Source: Cocos nucifera
Taxonomy: Eukaryota; Streptophyta; Magnoliopsida; Arecales; Arecaceae
Length of the DNA stretch: 64,000 nucleotides
Direction of reading: 5' to 3'
Assembly (NCBI GenBank): GCA_006176705.1
Contig: QRFJ01001014.1
Location: 62,001-126,000, forward strand
Below the pieces are notes generated by a model. It ran no database searches. It was not told the DNA's origin and saw nothing but the letters and a program-made list of their open reading frames with translations. The translations under genes and the position numbers were made by a program. How positions within the stretch are numbered: the first letter of the stretch is position 1; the number at the start of each line of letters is the position of its first letter. This document shows, one piece after another, positions 1 through 11,598 of the stretch.

Positions 1-47
1 GTTGGATATAGAGGGTTAGAGTATAAGCACTACTTTATAATGTGCAG

Positions 48-3000
48 GATGCTAGGGGAAATGATGTTGACCTTAGTGTTTACAAGGGAAAGGTCCTTCT
101 TATTGTAAATGTGGCTTCTCAGTGGTAATATTTTGATTTTATTTTTTAAAGAATTTCACAAGTACTGCCTGATAAATTAATACCTATCAATCACTGTATC
201 ATAATTCCTATTAGTTCTGATCAGATGATACTTCGGTTTCTGTTTCTTCGGTATGTAAATCTCTATGTTTTATCTGTTTCAGTGGGTTGACTAACTCAAA
301 TTATACAGAACTGAGTACCCTGTATGAGAGGTACAAGGACAAAGGTATGTGTCTGCTCCCTGTGTCGTATGGCTGGATCAGTCATTTATAACTATCCTAA
401 GTAAACTGAATATTGGTCAATGAATGCTGAAATTTTGTCTTTTAGTTCTGCTGACATCTATAATTCACCAGGTTTGATCTATACTACAATAGCTTTGAAA
501 TAGTTTTATTGGACTATCATGTAAGGAAGTGTGACATATATTTTGGTCTGTGTAATAAATTTATCAACAAGGAATAAGGCTTTTAGACCTTAAGCGTGAT
601 TTTGCCAAGTTTCTGGGATTTTGAATGCATGAGGTCAAAAGATCAAGAAGAATCAAAGTATTGGTATATTTACAGCAATTGTTGAATGACATGAACAATT
701 CACTCATACAGCAGCTGCATTACATATTAACTAACATGGTTAGAGCTTTAACATGTAATCTTGCCAATGACCTCTATTCAATGACCAAGCAACTTTTCTT
801 CCTGTGGACTCTATATATGCGCAAACTATGTTAAATAACAACGTTAACAACAACATGGTTTACTAGTAACCTTGACCTATAATGATATATGTGGGTTCTG
901 CTTGTAAGTTGTGGTGCAGTTATATGAAGGAAAATAGAAATAAAGGCATGAAAAAAAGGCCAGAAATGAAGTACTGTTTAGACAGTAACAATATGAAAGA
1001 AATAGAATATAGAAGCCTTTATGAACATAAATCAAATGAAGTTTAATTCATCAAACTACTGTAATTTGTAATATGATGATGTAAAACGAAAAATAAACGA
1101 AGAACAAAAATAAAATTAAGAAGAAAAGAAAGAAAAGAAAAAAAATAAAATAAAAATTCAAAGCATGGATTTCAGGGATTCAATTAACCTATCATTCAAG
1201 TTTGTCTTTCTCCACACAGGTGGAGCCTTTAAATAGATGAATAAAAAGTAATCTAATAGGACTCTAACAGCTGACTTGAAATCTAATAAAACTCTCCTTA
1301 CAAAGTTCTAACAAAATTAAAAGATTCAATAAAATAATAAATAAAATAAAAATCTTAAATAAATTTTTAATTAGAATTATAAATCCTGATTTCTATCATT
1401 TTTTTCTGGCTGGAAAGAACTCGACTCTAGCGAGGAATTGATGTAAGCTTCTAAAACCTCTGGATCAATGCATCGTAGATCTTCTCTAAGGATCCAAGTA
1501 GCGTTTGAGTCTAGACGGTCATACCATTTAATCAAGAATCGACAAAATCCTCCATCATCAGTAGAAACAATCTCGTCTGTGATAATACGTTCAATTTGAT
1601 CTGATGAAGATGGTGGAAGTGATAAAAGAACTAGAACTGGTACTGAAAGAGATGGAGTGTGATCCCTACTATCATTCGCATGCATAGTAGGAGACTCGAA
1701 TGTACCTCGATAAGATAGCAAGTCCTCAACATTGAAAATCGAACTAAATTTTAAATCAGAAGGTAATTCTATAAAATACGCATTATGTCCTAGTTTATAA
1801 AGAATATGAAATAGATCAGTGGCTTGGGCATGTAACTTTTTAAATAAATTTAGAAGATAATGTTTATGATGAATACGAACTTTCACATAGTCATCCTCGT
1901 TAAACTTCATTATTCTATGGTAAGCATTATCAACAAATTTATATTTTTCATTACTCATAGCAATCTTTTATCGAATGTATTTAGTAAAAGAAGTGACAGA
2001 CTCAGAAGTATGGTTATTTATAGGTAAGAAAACAAGTTCAATAGGTTGATGGGGATTGAAGCCATAAATAATTCCAAAAAAAATTTTATCAGTAGATCTA
2101 TTTACTGAATTATTATAAGCAAATTCTGTAGTAGACAATAACAATTTTCATGTTCCAAGTTTATTATGAACTAAGCATCTAAGTAAATTACCAAGATTAT
2201 TATTTACAATCTCCGTTTAACTATTAATTTATGGATGAAAAGATGTAAAAAATTTAAATTTATCCCAAATAGTTTTCAAAAGATTTTTCAGAAATAACTC
2301 ATAAATTTGATATAATGGTCGGATACTATAAAATACGGTAAATCATGAAGTCGAATGTTTTTCTTAAAGAACAACTTTGCAATAAAAGAAGCATCAAAAT
2401 TCTTTTGACAGAAAATGAAATATGCTATTTTGGATAATTAATCAACAACTAGAACTATAATCTTCTTTATTACATGTTTTTTCATTTTCTCATGCTCCTT
2501 AGGATTCAACCTATAATGTGGAAGATCAGATATCTGTGATCTTGAGACTAAATCAATAGCATGTTGGATGTCACGTATGGAAGGTAGGTCATCGAGTATG
2601 TTTTTAAAGATTACATCTTTAGATTCCTATTTTAATTGCTCAATTTTAGGAGATAGATTATTTTGGGAGTCTGAGGTTAGTTGAATCTCATTCTTGGTAA
2701 GGATAGCTAACATTGTTCCGAATTCTCCATTATCTTTTTTAAATTTCTTATGAGTTAAAAATATGATAGTTTTTCTGTTTGAAAGGTTGAGATGAAGTCT
2801 TATCTTTTCTAAAAGGTTGGGACTCGCTAGGTTTGGCAGGATTTAATCTAATTTTTTTATCTTTATACGTAAATACATAGATATTTTCTTTATCAAAATT
2901 ATGGATATCTACATGATAGATCCAAGGACGTCTTAATAAGACACTAGCTACTTCCATAGGTAAAACATCGTACATAATTCCATCAGAATAAGCTTCAATT

Positions 3001-6000
3001 TTAGTTGGTACGAAACAACATTCATTAATTGGGAGAGACGTTTTGTCTATCCAGGCAATTCTATAAGAATGAGGATGAGATTAAGGTTTTAGTTTTAATC
3101 GATTAACAGTAGACTTAGATACTACATTTATGAAACTACCGCCATCAATAACAAGTTTACATACCTTATCCCCACACTGTGCATATGTATGAAAAATACT
3201 AATGCATTTCCAAGCTTCAAAATCTGCAGGAGTGGTGACTATACAGCGCATGATATTTAACCTAACCTCCTAACTCTTCATATTCTTCCTCATACTCTTC
3301 TTCTGAATTAGTTGGTTCTAGGGGATTAAAATCTTTTAGTGTATTTTCAGTTGGTATTGTTTCCGCATAATCTAGTTCTATGGTCAAGGTACGACGTGGA
3401 TATCTAGTAGCTATGTGATCTTTTCGATGACAATAATAACACTATGTTTGACGAATTAGCTGATTGAGATTTCTTTGGCATAGGTTCTTGGGTCCTAGTG
3501 TCTGTGAGATTTGATCCTGGATGGAAAGAAACTACTTGTGACACATTTTTTGTGCGGCTAACAGAGATAGACCTAGATTGCCTAGATTCAGAAGAAAAAG
3601 TAGCTCCTCTTCTTTGACTTGAAGTTCTATGAAATTTTTCTATTTCTAGTGCTTTGTGATAGACCTCTCCTATAGAATCGGATGAATATAAGGAGATTTC
3701 TCTTTTTAAATCATTTTATAAACTGCTAATAAATTTAAAGACCAATTTTCATGACTCCTCAGATATATCACATTTTAACTGTAAATCCTCGAAATGAGTC
3801 ATATAGTCAGTGATGCTAATATTTCCTTATCTAAGAGTATATCATTAATTTAATAACTGACTTTTATAATAAATAGGAACATATTTCTTATGCAGTTTAA
3901 ATTTTATTTCTTCCCAAAATACTATAGGGGGTGTCCTACTCGCTCTAAATTTCTTTCAATAGTTTGCCAATACCGCTTGGCAAATCCTATTAATTTCATT
4001 TTCGTGAAGCGGATGCGAGAGGCATCTGACATACGATATCACTCAAAGTAGAACTCTAAATCTAATAACCAGGTATGGAAAAGCTTCTGGATCTAATTTA
4101 CCATCATAAGAAGCAACTTCTACTTTAACCCCTTTTAGTGGTTCTTCTAAATCTTCATATATGTTCGGACATGCTCTATATTATTGTCCTTAGGGTCTAA
4201 AGTGTCCAGGATTTCATGCATATCTAATAGGCTGCCTAGGATTTCTAAGTATAGAATTTGACAGCTCTACTTCTCCTTCATAACCTTCTCTATCATATTC
4301 ATCTATCCTATGATAATGATAACCCTCAAAATTATTTATGGAATGGTGGGTAATCGGAGGGGTTGTTGTATAGTTTGGGGGTGCCTAAAAAGACTCACTA
4401 GTATGTATGACATGACTCTAGCTACCAGTAGGCTTAAGATTTCATGAAGAAGATCGATGAATAGATTGAATACTAGAAGAATCATTTTCTACAGGTTGTT
4501 TGCCTATTCTCGACTTTCTTAGAGATAATTGGCATTCTATCTGTTGACCTATAAGATTTATCATATCTACGCGGCTGTTCATTTGGATAGCATGAAGCTC
4601 ACTAATCTCAATGCGAAGTTGACCTAAAGACTGGCTAATCTGGTTTAAATTTTCTTAGAAAGTTGTTTGAGTATGTTTAATAGATTCTAATTCTTTTTTC
4701 ATTGCAATTTGTGCATCTTTTAAATTATCAATAACCATGATAAGAAAAAAATAAATTTTATATGTATTTAAAAATTTAATTATGATGCTCACCGTAAAAA
4801 TTATAGAGTCCAACTTAATATCTATGCTTCTAGTTCATATAATGACTGAATATATGGATATTTGATGCAAGAAACAGCAAATATATGAAAAATATGAAAA
4901 AAAGCAAAATTAAGGGCCTAAGCAATTTAAATTATTTAAAAATTTTTAAAAAAATCTAAAATTTAATGGAAGGATTGTACCTTTCATCTTATGGCGCTTA
5001 CATGTTAGAGATAAGGGATCTCCCAAGTTAGTTTTTTTTCGAATCTGTGGACCGAGTCTATAGACCAGGTCTGTGGACCGACGGTCTATAGACAGCTATT
5101 AATAGGCGGTCTGTAGACCGCTAACCTTCTTTTTTTTTCTTTTATTTTCTCCGATGGCCTCTAGGACTCCAGTGTTCAACGAGCAGGGACGAACGGCAGC
5201 GAGCTCCGACTGGTCGATGGCGAGGTGGGAGACGGCGGCGACGACGGCAATCAGTCGGGGCAGAGGGAAGATGGCAACGGGAGGGCTACAAGAAGCCTAA
5301 AGCAGCGATTGGATCTGTAGGAGTCCTCGAGGTCTATGGAGAGGCGTACGGTGAACTTTGGTCGATTGATGGTGGGGAAATTGGAAGGGAGGATGGATGC
5401 CGGTGATAGTCGACGGTGGGAGTAGCGACGAGAAGTTTGCAGTCGGTCGGCGGCAAGAGGGGTTTGAGATCGAGCGGCATGGTGGACTGCGGCTCTTGAC
5501 GGAGATGGCGTTGATGGCGAGCAGTGACGGTGCCAGGGTGCGTGCGCAGGCGTTCGGTGCCAGAGGTGCTAGTGCAGGCGTCTGGGTCGACGAGAACCTT
5601 CCAGCTGGTGGTCGAAGACTGTCGAAAGGAAGATTGTTGTCGGCCGGTGGTGAGGCAACGGAAAAGGAGGTGGTGCTGATGATGAAGGCGGTGATGAAGG
5701 TTGGCGACAGGCTGAGTTGCGACACGAGAAGTGTCTAGCGAGCTGGCATCGATGTCGATGGTGGAGGAGGGTGCGTGGCTGCTGTTAGGAGCCTCTCATG
5801 AGCATAGTCGTCTGTTTGGGTGGCGGACGATAGCACGGACGGCAGCGAGAGATGGTGGATCTATGGGGTGCGCTGGTGGAGAAGGGCTGGGAGGGGTCTG
5901 TGGTTCGGACCAAAAGAGATAGAGAGGGGGCAGTGTTCGGGAAGAAGAGGCTTTTGCTATTTTTTTTTTTTTGTGATCGGGTGGAAGGTGATGGAAAAAG

Positions 6001-9000
6001 AGAGACAGACGGAGAGGGGAAAGAGTGCGATGGGTCTGCGACGATAATGGAGAAGAGAAAAAAATTCAACCTGGAAGATGGTGGGAACCGTACTCTGATA
6101 CGAAATTGATATAAAACGAAAAATAAATGAAGAACAAAAATAAAATTAAGAAGAAAAGAAAGAAAAGAAACAAAGATTCAAAAACTTGGATTTCAGAAAT
6201 TCAATTAACCAACATTCAAGTCTATCTTTCTCCACAGCATTTAAATAGAGGAACAAAAAGTAACCTAATAAGACTCTAATAGCTGACTTGAAACCTAATA
6301 GAACTCTCCTTACAAAGTTCTAACAAAATTAAAAGACCTAATAAAATAATAAATAAAATAAAAATCTTAAATAAATCCTTAATTAGAATTATAAACCTTG
6401 ATTCCTATCATATGATTTTGGTACAATATAGCACAAAACATGCCTTAGAGCAACTCATTTGATTTCAAAAAGAGGGAGAAGTGTAACTTAAGTAGCATTT
6501 GTTTGCCAATTAAAAGACATAAACTTATCTAACGACAAAGAAACCTTTTATAACCTTTACAAATTATGGAAGGGACTCTCAAATTCAGTAATTTTGCATG
6601 TTGAAATAGAATGTCTTGATAATTACTATGTTTAGTTTTTAAACTAGTTGTGAGAACAAAATGTTGAATTGAAGAAAAAAGTGGCAAGTTGTGAGGTTTT
6701 AGACATCAGTATTGTGCCTTTTCATGATTGGTCATGTGCACCAAACAAATGTCTATCCACTGATGCCTCTAGAAGAGTTGGAGACCCAGGAAGATAGGAA
6801 TTGCAATTCTTATCTTGCATTAGGTGATTTTGCTTTATGGAGTTGATAGAAACCGATTACCAATCCTATTTTAGGTTCGCTAAAGCATTCTATGCTTTGT
6901 CTTTTTAACCAATATAAAATAGTAGAGAGTCAGATAGAAGTATGTTCCTTTGATCTGGTACAGCAACTAGGTTGATGGCTTGGAAATTTTCTTTAATTAT
7001 GAAATGAGTATATATTAGAGGAAGAGCCATGACATTTGCTGCTTGTAAAAAAAAATTTTAAAAAAAATCATTGGAGAGGACTGCCAATAAAACAAAAAAT
7101 AATAAATGGAGAGAGCCATTACTCCTTGTATAGTTGAGCTTTTTCTTTGTACAAGAAAAGATCTTACAAGAATATGGAGAAAACTTGGAGGTGTGGCATC
7201 ACAACTTTTGAAGGAGTAATGAAGCTAACAAGATCTACCAAATTTACTAACAATGGATCCTATAAAATTATCTAGTCTAATGCTTGTACGGTTTTGCATT
7301 CTCATTCTGTAAATGGGTTTCAACTAATTTTCAGCAATTGTAAAAATTAGATTGTGGAAAACATCCTATTTGAAAGCTGACAGGCTCAAAAACATTTTCC
7401 TACTGGGTCATTACACCACTCAGATGATCAAGAGCAGGAACAGCACCAAGATTTGCATGTGTTTGTTGGAGGGGGACAAAATGTAGAAGTACAGTATTTG
7501 TCATCCCTCACAATGAAACATAGAAAATTTATACAGCCATATAGCAGTGCTTATAGGCATGTTGAGTTTAATGATTTTTTTTAAGCAATAAATTCAATAA
7601 AAATTTTGTAATACCATGCAGATTTATGCCAATTAAAATGATCCTAAAAAGCTTGCCCCTTGAAATCAATTTATGGTGGGGCAAAGTGACGGAACAGGAT
7701 TTGGCTCTAAATGAGACTGATGAAGGTATCATTGCAGCTGTGGGTGAAGGATGATATTGTCTTTATATTTGATCATAGGGTGTCTCTTGCTGTTGTTCCA
7801 AATTTAGAGAAGTGGTAAGGGAAGTTTAGAAAGTGCAGAAGTGTCTCTTTGCTCATCTCTTTCCATAATAGGCTGCCATAATTGGTAATAGCATTTTATC
7901 TTGATTTTCTTTTAGAATTTTCAAATAATTCTCTGTTACCTAAAAACCATGAGGAGTTCCAACCGCTAGATAGAGGCTTCCATGGGAATTAGGAAGCGTA
8001 CCTCAAGAACATATACGGAGTGGGAACCATTGCATTGTGGGTAGTTAACACAAAAGCAGGGGTAAGAGAGGGAGTTTGGGCTATGTTACAAATGGGGAAG
8101 GGGTTGAGCACCATGGCATTGGGGGAAGGGGACTGGTCCAAAAAAATCAGCATGTCCAAGGGGATGTCAGAAAACCAGGCAGGGCAAGTGCCTCCAGACA
8201 TCCATTTGGCTCTGCCAGTGATCAAGATCCTGCCGCATTTTCAAATCACAGAAGGCAGTAAAATTGAAATTTTTTAAAATTTATAGATTTGGTGCATTAT
8301 CAAGTATCAACTTTAATTTATAAATAATGAGTTTTTGTGAAATTTTCGTTAGCTTCTTGTTATGTAGATTCTTTGCATGATGCAGGTCTTGAGATTCTTG
8401 CATTTCCATGCAATCAGTTTGGGGCACAAGAACCAGGAACCAAGGAGCAGATCCTTGAATTCGCTTGCACCCGATTCAAAGCTGAGTACCCAATCTTTGA
8501 CAAGGTAGCCTAAATCAAATTTTGAATTTCCTTTCACCATGGTTATACCAGTTCTGCGAATACAAAATATGGCACTGCACAACATAGATAACACTTATTT
8601 TAATAATAATCTCCTTTGGTGGGAAGATGCATTCCAGAAGTAGGCATGCTCTTGTGTAACATCAGTCTTTTGGTTTTTTTATTTGCTTTTCTTTTACTCA
8701 TTTTCTGCATTTCATTTTTCAGCAGATTGAATTTTTTATACGATTTCCAGCTGACTTGTGATATATTTTTGAGCTGCACTTTTGCCATCTGGTTTGAACG
8801 TTGAAGCACAGCAGCAGCCATTCTTATATATGAACATGTTTCATAATTGTACCACATTAGTCAAACTAGATGGTGTAACTTCCATGATGTACAATGAAAA
8901 AGATTGATGTGATACGGTGCATCTATAGAGATGGTTAGTCTCAATGGAAATGTTGATGATGATATTCCCGGCTTGTATGGAATTTAATTTAATGCAATTG

Positions 9001-9431
9001 CAATTATGACATGCCAGGTGTTGAAGTGTCCTTGGGAGTACATGACCAGTGCTTACGGTATGTCCTTTTATGATTATCTGAAATCTGGCCTTCTTTCTGC
9101 ATTAGGTTGAAGTAAATGGGAACAATGTTGCACCTATCTACAAGTTCCTGAAATCCAGGAAAGGCAGTCTCTTTGGAAATAGCATTAAGTGGAACTTCAC
9201 AAAGTTCCTGGTTGACAAGGAAGGGCGTGTGGTGGACCGTTATGCCCCAACTACTTCCCCTCTGAGCTTTGAGGTAAAAGCCCAAAACAATTCTATCTCG
9301 TCAGGTTCATCGACTGGTTATTTTGATGAAATTGTAAATTTACTGCCCTGACCGCTAAAGATCATCTACCAACACGTGGATTTTGTATCCATTTGCAGAA
9401 GAAAATCAAGAAGCTGCTGGGACTCGTCTAA
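48..9431 (+). CDS. GPX: Glutathione peroxidase (thiol/thioredoxin-dependent plant GPX), 5' partial, 5 exons in window
   Basis: The exons are 48-124, 283-344, 8386-8504, 9106-9273 and 9399-9431 (TAA). Every junction has GT/AG ends and the phases join without a gap. They encode 152 residues; the first exon (start codon and any targeting peptide) is left of the window. Plant GPXs reduce hydrogen and lipid peroxides, generally using thioredoxin. Visible motifs are DARGNDVDLS, NVASQCGLTNSNY with the peroxidatic Cys, FPCNQFG with the catalytic Gln, FACTRFKAEYPIFDK with the expected resolving Cys, and KWNFTKFLVD with the catalytic Trp. The C-terminus is KKIKKLLGLV. The peroxidatic Cys codon is split by the first intron in the window (TG/T). 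The next intron is 8041 bp because a retrotransposon sits inside it. All catalytic residues are present and the frame is open, so the gene looks functional. Which paralog or compartment (cytosol, ER, plastid) cannot be told without exon 1. Confidence 0.95.
345..1076 (+). other. GPX long intron, part left of the retrotransposon
   Basis: This is AT-rich intron sequence between the GPX splice donor at 345 and the retrotransposon insertion site. A 69-codon open frame at 625-834 has no recognisable domain and is taken as chance. Nothing else was recognised. Confidence 0.7.
1077..1398 (-). repeat. Chromovirus 3' LTR (left copy)
   Basis: The 322 bp repeat is nearly collinear with 6107-6410. It begins TGATGTAAAACG and ends TTTCTATCA. 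It differs from the other copy by scattered substitutions and small indels, including an extra run of A/T near 1140-1160 and a few bases near 1215. The stop codon of the integrase frame (1377-1379) lies inside this LTR. Confidence 0.93.
1377..2480 (-). pseudogene. Chromovirus integrase C-terminal half with chromodomain (degenerate)
   Basis: The open 193-codon segment 1377-1958 (reverse strand) carries the GPY/F-like integrase tail: NEDDYVKVRIHHKHYLLNL, then KKLHAQATDLFHILYKLG, then SIFNVEDLLSY. This is followed by a chromodomain-like tail with FLIKWYDRLDSNATWI. Upstream on the same strand, up to about 2480, frame-shifted remnants read like the integrase core (the N-L-G-N-L-L-R and FAYNNSVN stretches). 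Integrase inserts the cDNA copy, and a chromodomain can direct it to marked chromatin. Several stops upstream of 1958 mean no complete integrase is made. The family call rests on the motif order, which is clear; the N-terminal zinc-binding part is absent. Confidence 0.85.
2480..2747 (-). pseudogene. Remnant of chromovirus reverse transcriptase start, with deletion junction
   Basis: The reverse strand here reads, with stops, like the region just before and at the start of RT in chromoviruses. A stretch resembling D-I-R-D-I-Q-H-A-I-D-L-V-S-R-S-Q followed by L-P-H-Y-R-L-N-P-K-E-H-E-K-M is visible around 2490-2585. It is followed almost directly by integrase-type sequence. The polymerase core (with its YVDD-type motif) and RNase H are missing, which points to an internal deletion of roughly the whole RT-RNase H region. 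Confidence 0.65.
2748..3250 (-). pseudogene. Chromovirus aspartic protease region
   Basis: On the reverse strand the sequence around 3120-3170 reads KLVIDGGSFINVVSKSTVN. This is the DGGS-type active-site motif of chromovirus proteases. It is followed by R-I-A-W-I-D-K-T-S-L-P-I-N-E and then the open segment 2748-2975 containing MYDVLPMEVASVLLRRPWIY and a TYKDKKIRLNPAKPS tail. The order and spacing match the protease-to-RT linker of this family, which cleaves the Gag-Pol polyprotein. Stop codons near 3080 and between 3190 and 3250 break the frame. Confidence 0.8.
3250..4738 (-). pseudogene. Chromovirus gag, degenerate
   Basis: The likely start is the ATG read on the reverse strand at 4738, giving MVIDNLKDAQIAMKKELESI, a predicted coiled N-terminus. 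A capsid-like stretch follows (Y-D-G-K-L-D-P-E-A-F-H-T-W-L-L-D-L-E around 4080-4130), then a basic region. A zinc knuckle near 3420-3445 reads C-Y-Y-C-H-R-K-D-H-I-A-T-R-Y: the final Cys has become Tyr. In-frame stops occur at several places. Gag would form the virus-like particle around the element RNA; this copy cannot. Confidence 0.75.
4739..6087 (-). other. Chromovirus 5' leader with a GC-rich block and short palindromes
   Basis: This is a 1.35 kb stretch between the primer-binding site and gag. Its part at about 5150-5990 is strongly GC-rich compared with the rest of the element. It is open in several frames on both strands, as expected for GC-rich sequence with few stop codons. No protein domain is recognisable, so these frames are not annotated as genes. 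At 5040-5120 there is a cluster of related palindromes of the type GGTCTGTGGACC / GTCTATAGACC. Confidence 0.6.
6088..6106 (-). other. Chromovirus primer-binding site
   Basis: Immediately inside the right LTR the reverse strand reads TTTCGTATCAGAGTACGG. This is a variant of the TGGTATCAGAGC sequence that pairs with the 3' end of initiator methionine tRNA. Its position fixes the element as minus-strand, with 6107-6410 as the 5' LTR. Substitutions relative to the consensus suggest age. Confidence 0.75.
6107..6410 (-). repeat. Chromovirus 5' LTR (right copy)
   Basis: The 304 bp partner of 1077-1398 begins TGATATAAAACG and ends TTCCTATCA. It is followed at once by the target-site duplication TATGA. 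It matches the other LTR over its whole length. Confidence 0.93.
6411..8385 (+). other. GPX long intron, part right of the retrotransposon
   Basis: This is intron sequence ending at the acceptor TTGCATGATGCAG/GT at 8385. Open frames near 7989-8277 on both strands have no recognisable domain. No repeat ends or RNA genes were recognised. Confidence 0.65.
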
Positions 9432-9531
9432 TTTTCACATGTTTGGAGCCATTTGCTAGGATGTTGTGCAATTTTAGGCTTCATTTGGTAATGTCAAAGC
9501 AGGGCATGTTTGATGCTTCAGTATGTACCAA

Positions 9532-9537
9532 TAAAAT
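9532..9537 (+). terminator. Candidate polyadenylation signal of GPX
   Basis: AATAAA lies about 100 bp after the GPX stop codon at 9431, a usual distance for a plant 3' UTR. The cleavage site itself cannot be seen from sequence alone. Confidence 0.5.
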
Positions 9538-10426
9538 TGTTCAGGACGTGTGCCTGTGCACTCTTACCTAGCACCACCGAGCACGTAGTCTGTTATTTGT
9601 CTCATAAGAGCGTTGCTTGGATTCTTTAATTTAAGTGCTTAAATAAATGCATCATTTTTTAGGAAAATATATGCTTAACGTATGCATCTGACTGCAGTTT
9701 GCTTTCCTTTTAAGCAAACAGATGAGGTGTTTGTGGGTCGAACTTAGATGTGTTAGCTTCTTAAGGTTGCTGCTTATGTGCAAGCATTCTTTGCTGCGTT
9801 GAAGTTGGGTCTGGATCTTTTCCCCTTCATGTTCAAACTGAAAAAGTCCAGTGCAAATAACCTGCTGTGTACCATGGAATGGCAAGTGATCGGACAGGGC
9901 CAGAACATGTATGTCATGCCCTGTCACTCCCTTGAGGGGACACCTGGCTGGTGGGTGATCTGCACTGGACCTCTTCTATGATTGGTGATGTTCTGGGCTA
10001 TAAGCTCTGTTAAGTTAGGAAACCATCCCCTGTCCGTCTGCATCTACTTGAGAATGTGTTGGCAGTATGGTTTCCATTTCTTTTTCTGGGAGCAGCGAGA
10101 TAAACCACGCCTTATCGTTGCTGCCGTGCTCAGAGCGTCACAACCCATTATTTGGTCAAGCCATGCTAAGCTGCAATTTGAGAGTCGCATATATTACATC
10201 ATTAACTTTGGATATTTTAATGACGTTCAACTGCAACCTAGTCATTTTATCTTAAATCAACTTCTTGTGCCATTTAAATTAAATAAGCTCTCGCATCAGA
10301 CAAGGTATTTTACTGGATTTAAACCTTAAGCTAATCAAACAGTTGATATGCTAATAACTTTTTTTACTCTTTGGTGGGGTCATAATTTCTGCAGCCCTGG
10401 TCATTCTGACTCGCATGTAGCAGTGA

Positions 10427-10550
10427 ATTTTGCTAAGAAAAAGCATTTCCTTAAGAGATGAAGATGAAAAATATGTGAAAACCTTAAAATTTTGCTAAGA
10501 AAAAGCATTTCCTTAAGAGATGAAGATGAAAAATATGTGAAAACCTTAAA
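10427..10550. repeat. Perfect 62 bp tandem duplication
   Basis: Two adjacent copies of a 62 bp unit (starting ATTTTGCTAAGAAAAAGC) appear identical base for base, which indicates a recent local duplication. Confidence 0.95.
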
Positions 10551-11598
10551 GGCGATTAAAGGATTGAACTTGGTAGCAGCGCTGATCAACCCGTGCCGCT
10601 GATATTCGGAGGGTTGGCGGCCTAAACCAGCAAGCCATTACAATATTAATGACCCCACATGTTAACGAAATTTGATGCTGGAGACGACCAAACCAAACCA
10701 TTTTGGAAAATATTACTTTCCCTGATAGGAGAAAAAGTATTTTCCCAAGTGAGAATTTCCTTCCATGTCCCGATTCTCTCCATGTCCTCTTTTTCCAAAT
10801 CTTTCAGAGAACTACTTGCGCACAAATCTAGCTTTTGATGAAACAAATTGAGCAATTAAGCATACAGACAAATGAATCTGATTTATAAAGTGAATTCACC
10901 GCACCCTCAATTCCCATAGACTAACAGCCCACGTAACCGCCCAGGTGAAGTCTCAAGTTGGGAATACCTTATTTAGCGTACCAAAATGCAATCATATCAA
11001 AACAAAGCGGATTTCTATGCAATCAGAAACAGACATTATTGACCGAATTTAAATAATTAGACTACATCAAAATGACAAAACATATGACTAATAACACCAA
11101 CCAACCACTGGATCCGGTCAAAACAATTAAAAGTTAATTGGCAATATGCCTGAACATTGCACATGTAACACTTCGACTGATTATTTGATTGGAGATGTAC
11201 TCAAACGGATACAAGCAACACTAAAACTGAACAGGCTTGTCATCACATTTTGGCAATCTCAAAAATTTTCCGTTGCCAGAGACCACCAAAGAAACAGAAG
11301 CTCGAATGATCAATTTCTGGCATGAAACCTAAGTAGAAGACGGCATACCAGCAAAGTACAGGCAATACATAATGCTAAATATGACAATGGAGGAAATGAA
11401 AACGACTTCCCACAAAAAGCATCAAATGGTTGATATCTTCTGCAAAATGAAGTTAGTACAAAATGAGATAAAGCAGATTAAAATGTGAGTTCAGTAAGAC
11501 TCGCAGAATGTTGCTAATTTTACCTAAAGCTCCCCAATCATACTACAAACGCCATATACACACAACACCCATCTAGGTTATAGATAAACCAGCATAAG

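Larger units (their letters stand above)
1077..6410 (-). mobile_element. Ty3/gypsy chromovirus LTR retrotransposon, internally deleted, inserted in GPX intron
   Basis: A 5334 bp element is bounded by two direct repeats (1077-1398 and 6107-6410) that begin TGAT and end ATCA. It is flanked by the 5 bp target-site duplication TATGA at 1072-1076 and 6411-6415. Reading on the minus strand, the order is LTR, primer-binding site, long leader, gag with a decayed zinc knuckle, aspartic protease, a remnant of the start of RT, then integrase with a chromodomain, LTR. Most of reverse transcriptase and all of RNase H are missing. The chromodomain after integrase is the hallmark of chromoviruses; the exact clade (Reina, Galadriel or Tekay type) is not settled. 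Stops and frameshifts throughout make it non-autonomous. Confidence 0.93.
9432..11598. other. Convergent intergenic spacer, GPX to AHL
   Basis: This 2.2 kb spacer holds the 3' UTRs of both genes. Apart from the candidate poly(A) signal and a 62 bp tandem duplication at 10427-10550, no features were recognised. Short open frames at 9982-10329 and elsewhere show no domain. Confidence 0.6.

Noticed and set aside
5297..6109. Overlapping open frames on both strands in the chromovirus leader
   Set aside because: GC-rich sequence with few stops; no domain in any frame and none has support over the others.
7989..8277. Open frames on both strands in the GPX intron
   Set aside because: No recognisable domain, and inside a spliced intron just before a solid exon.
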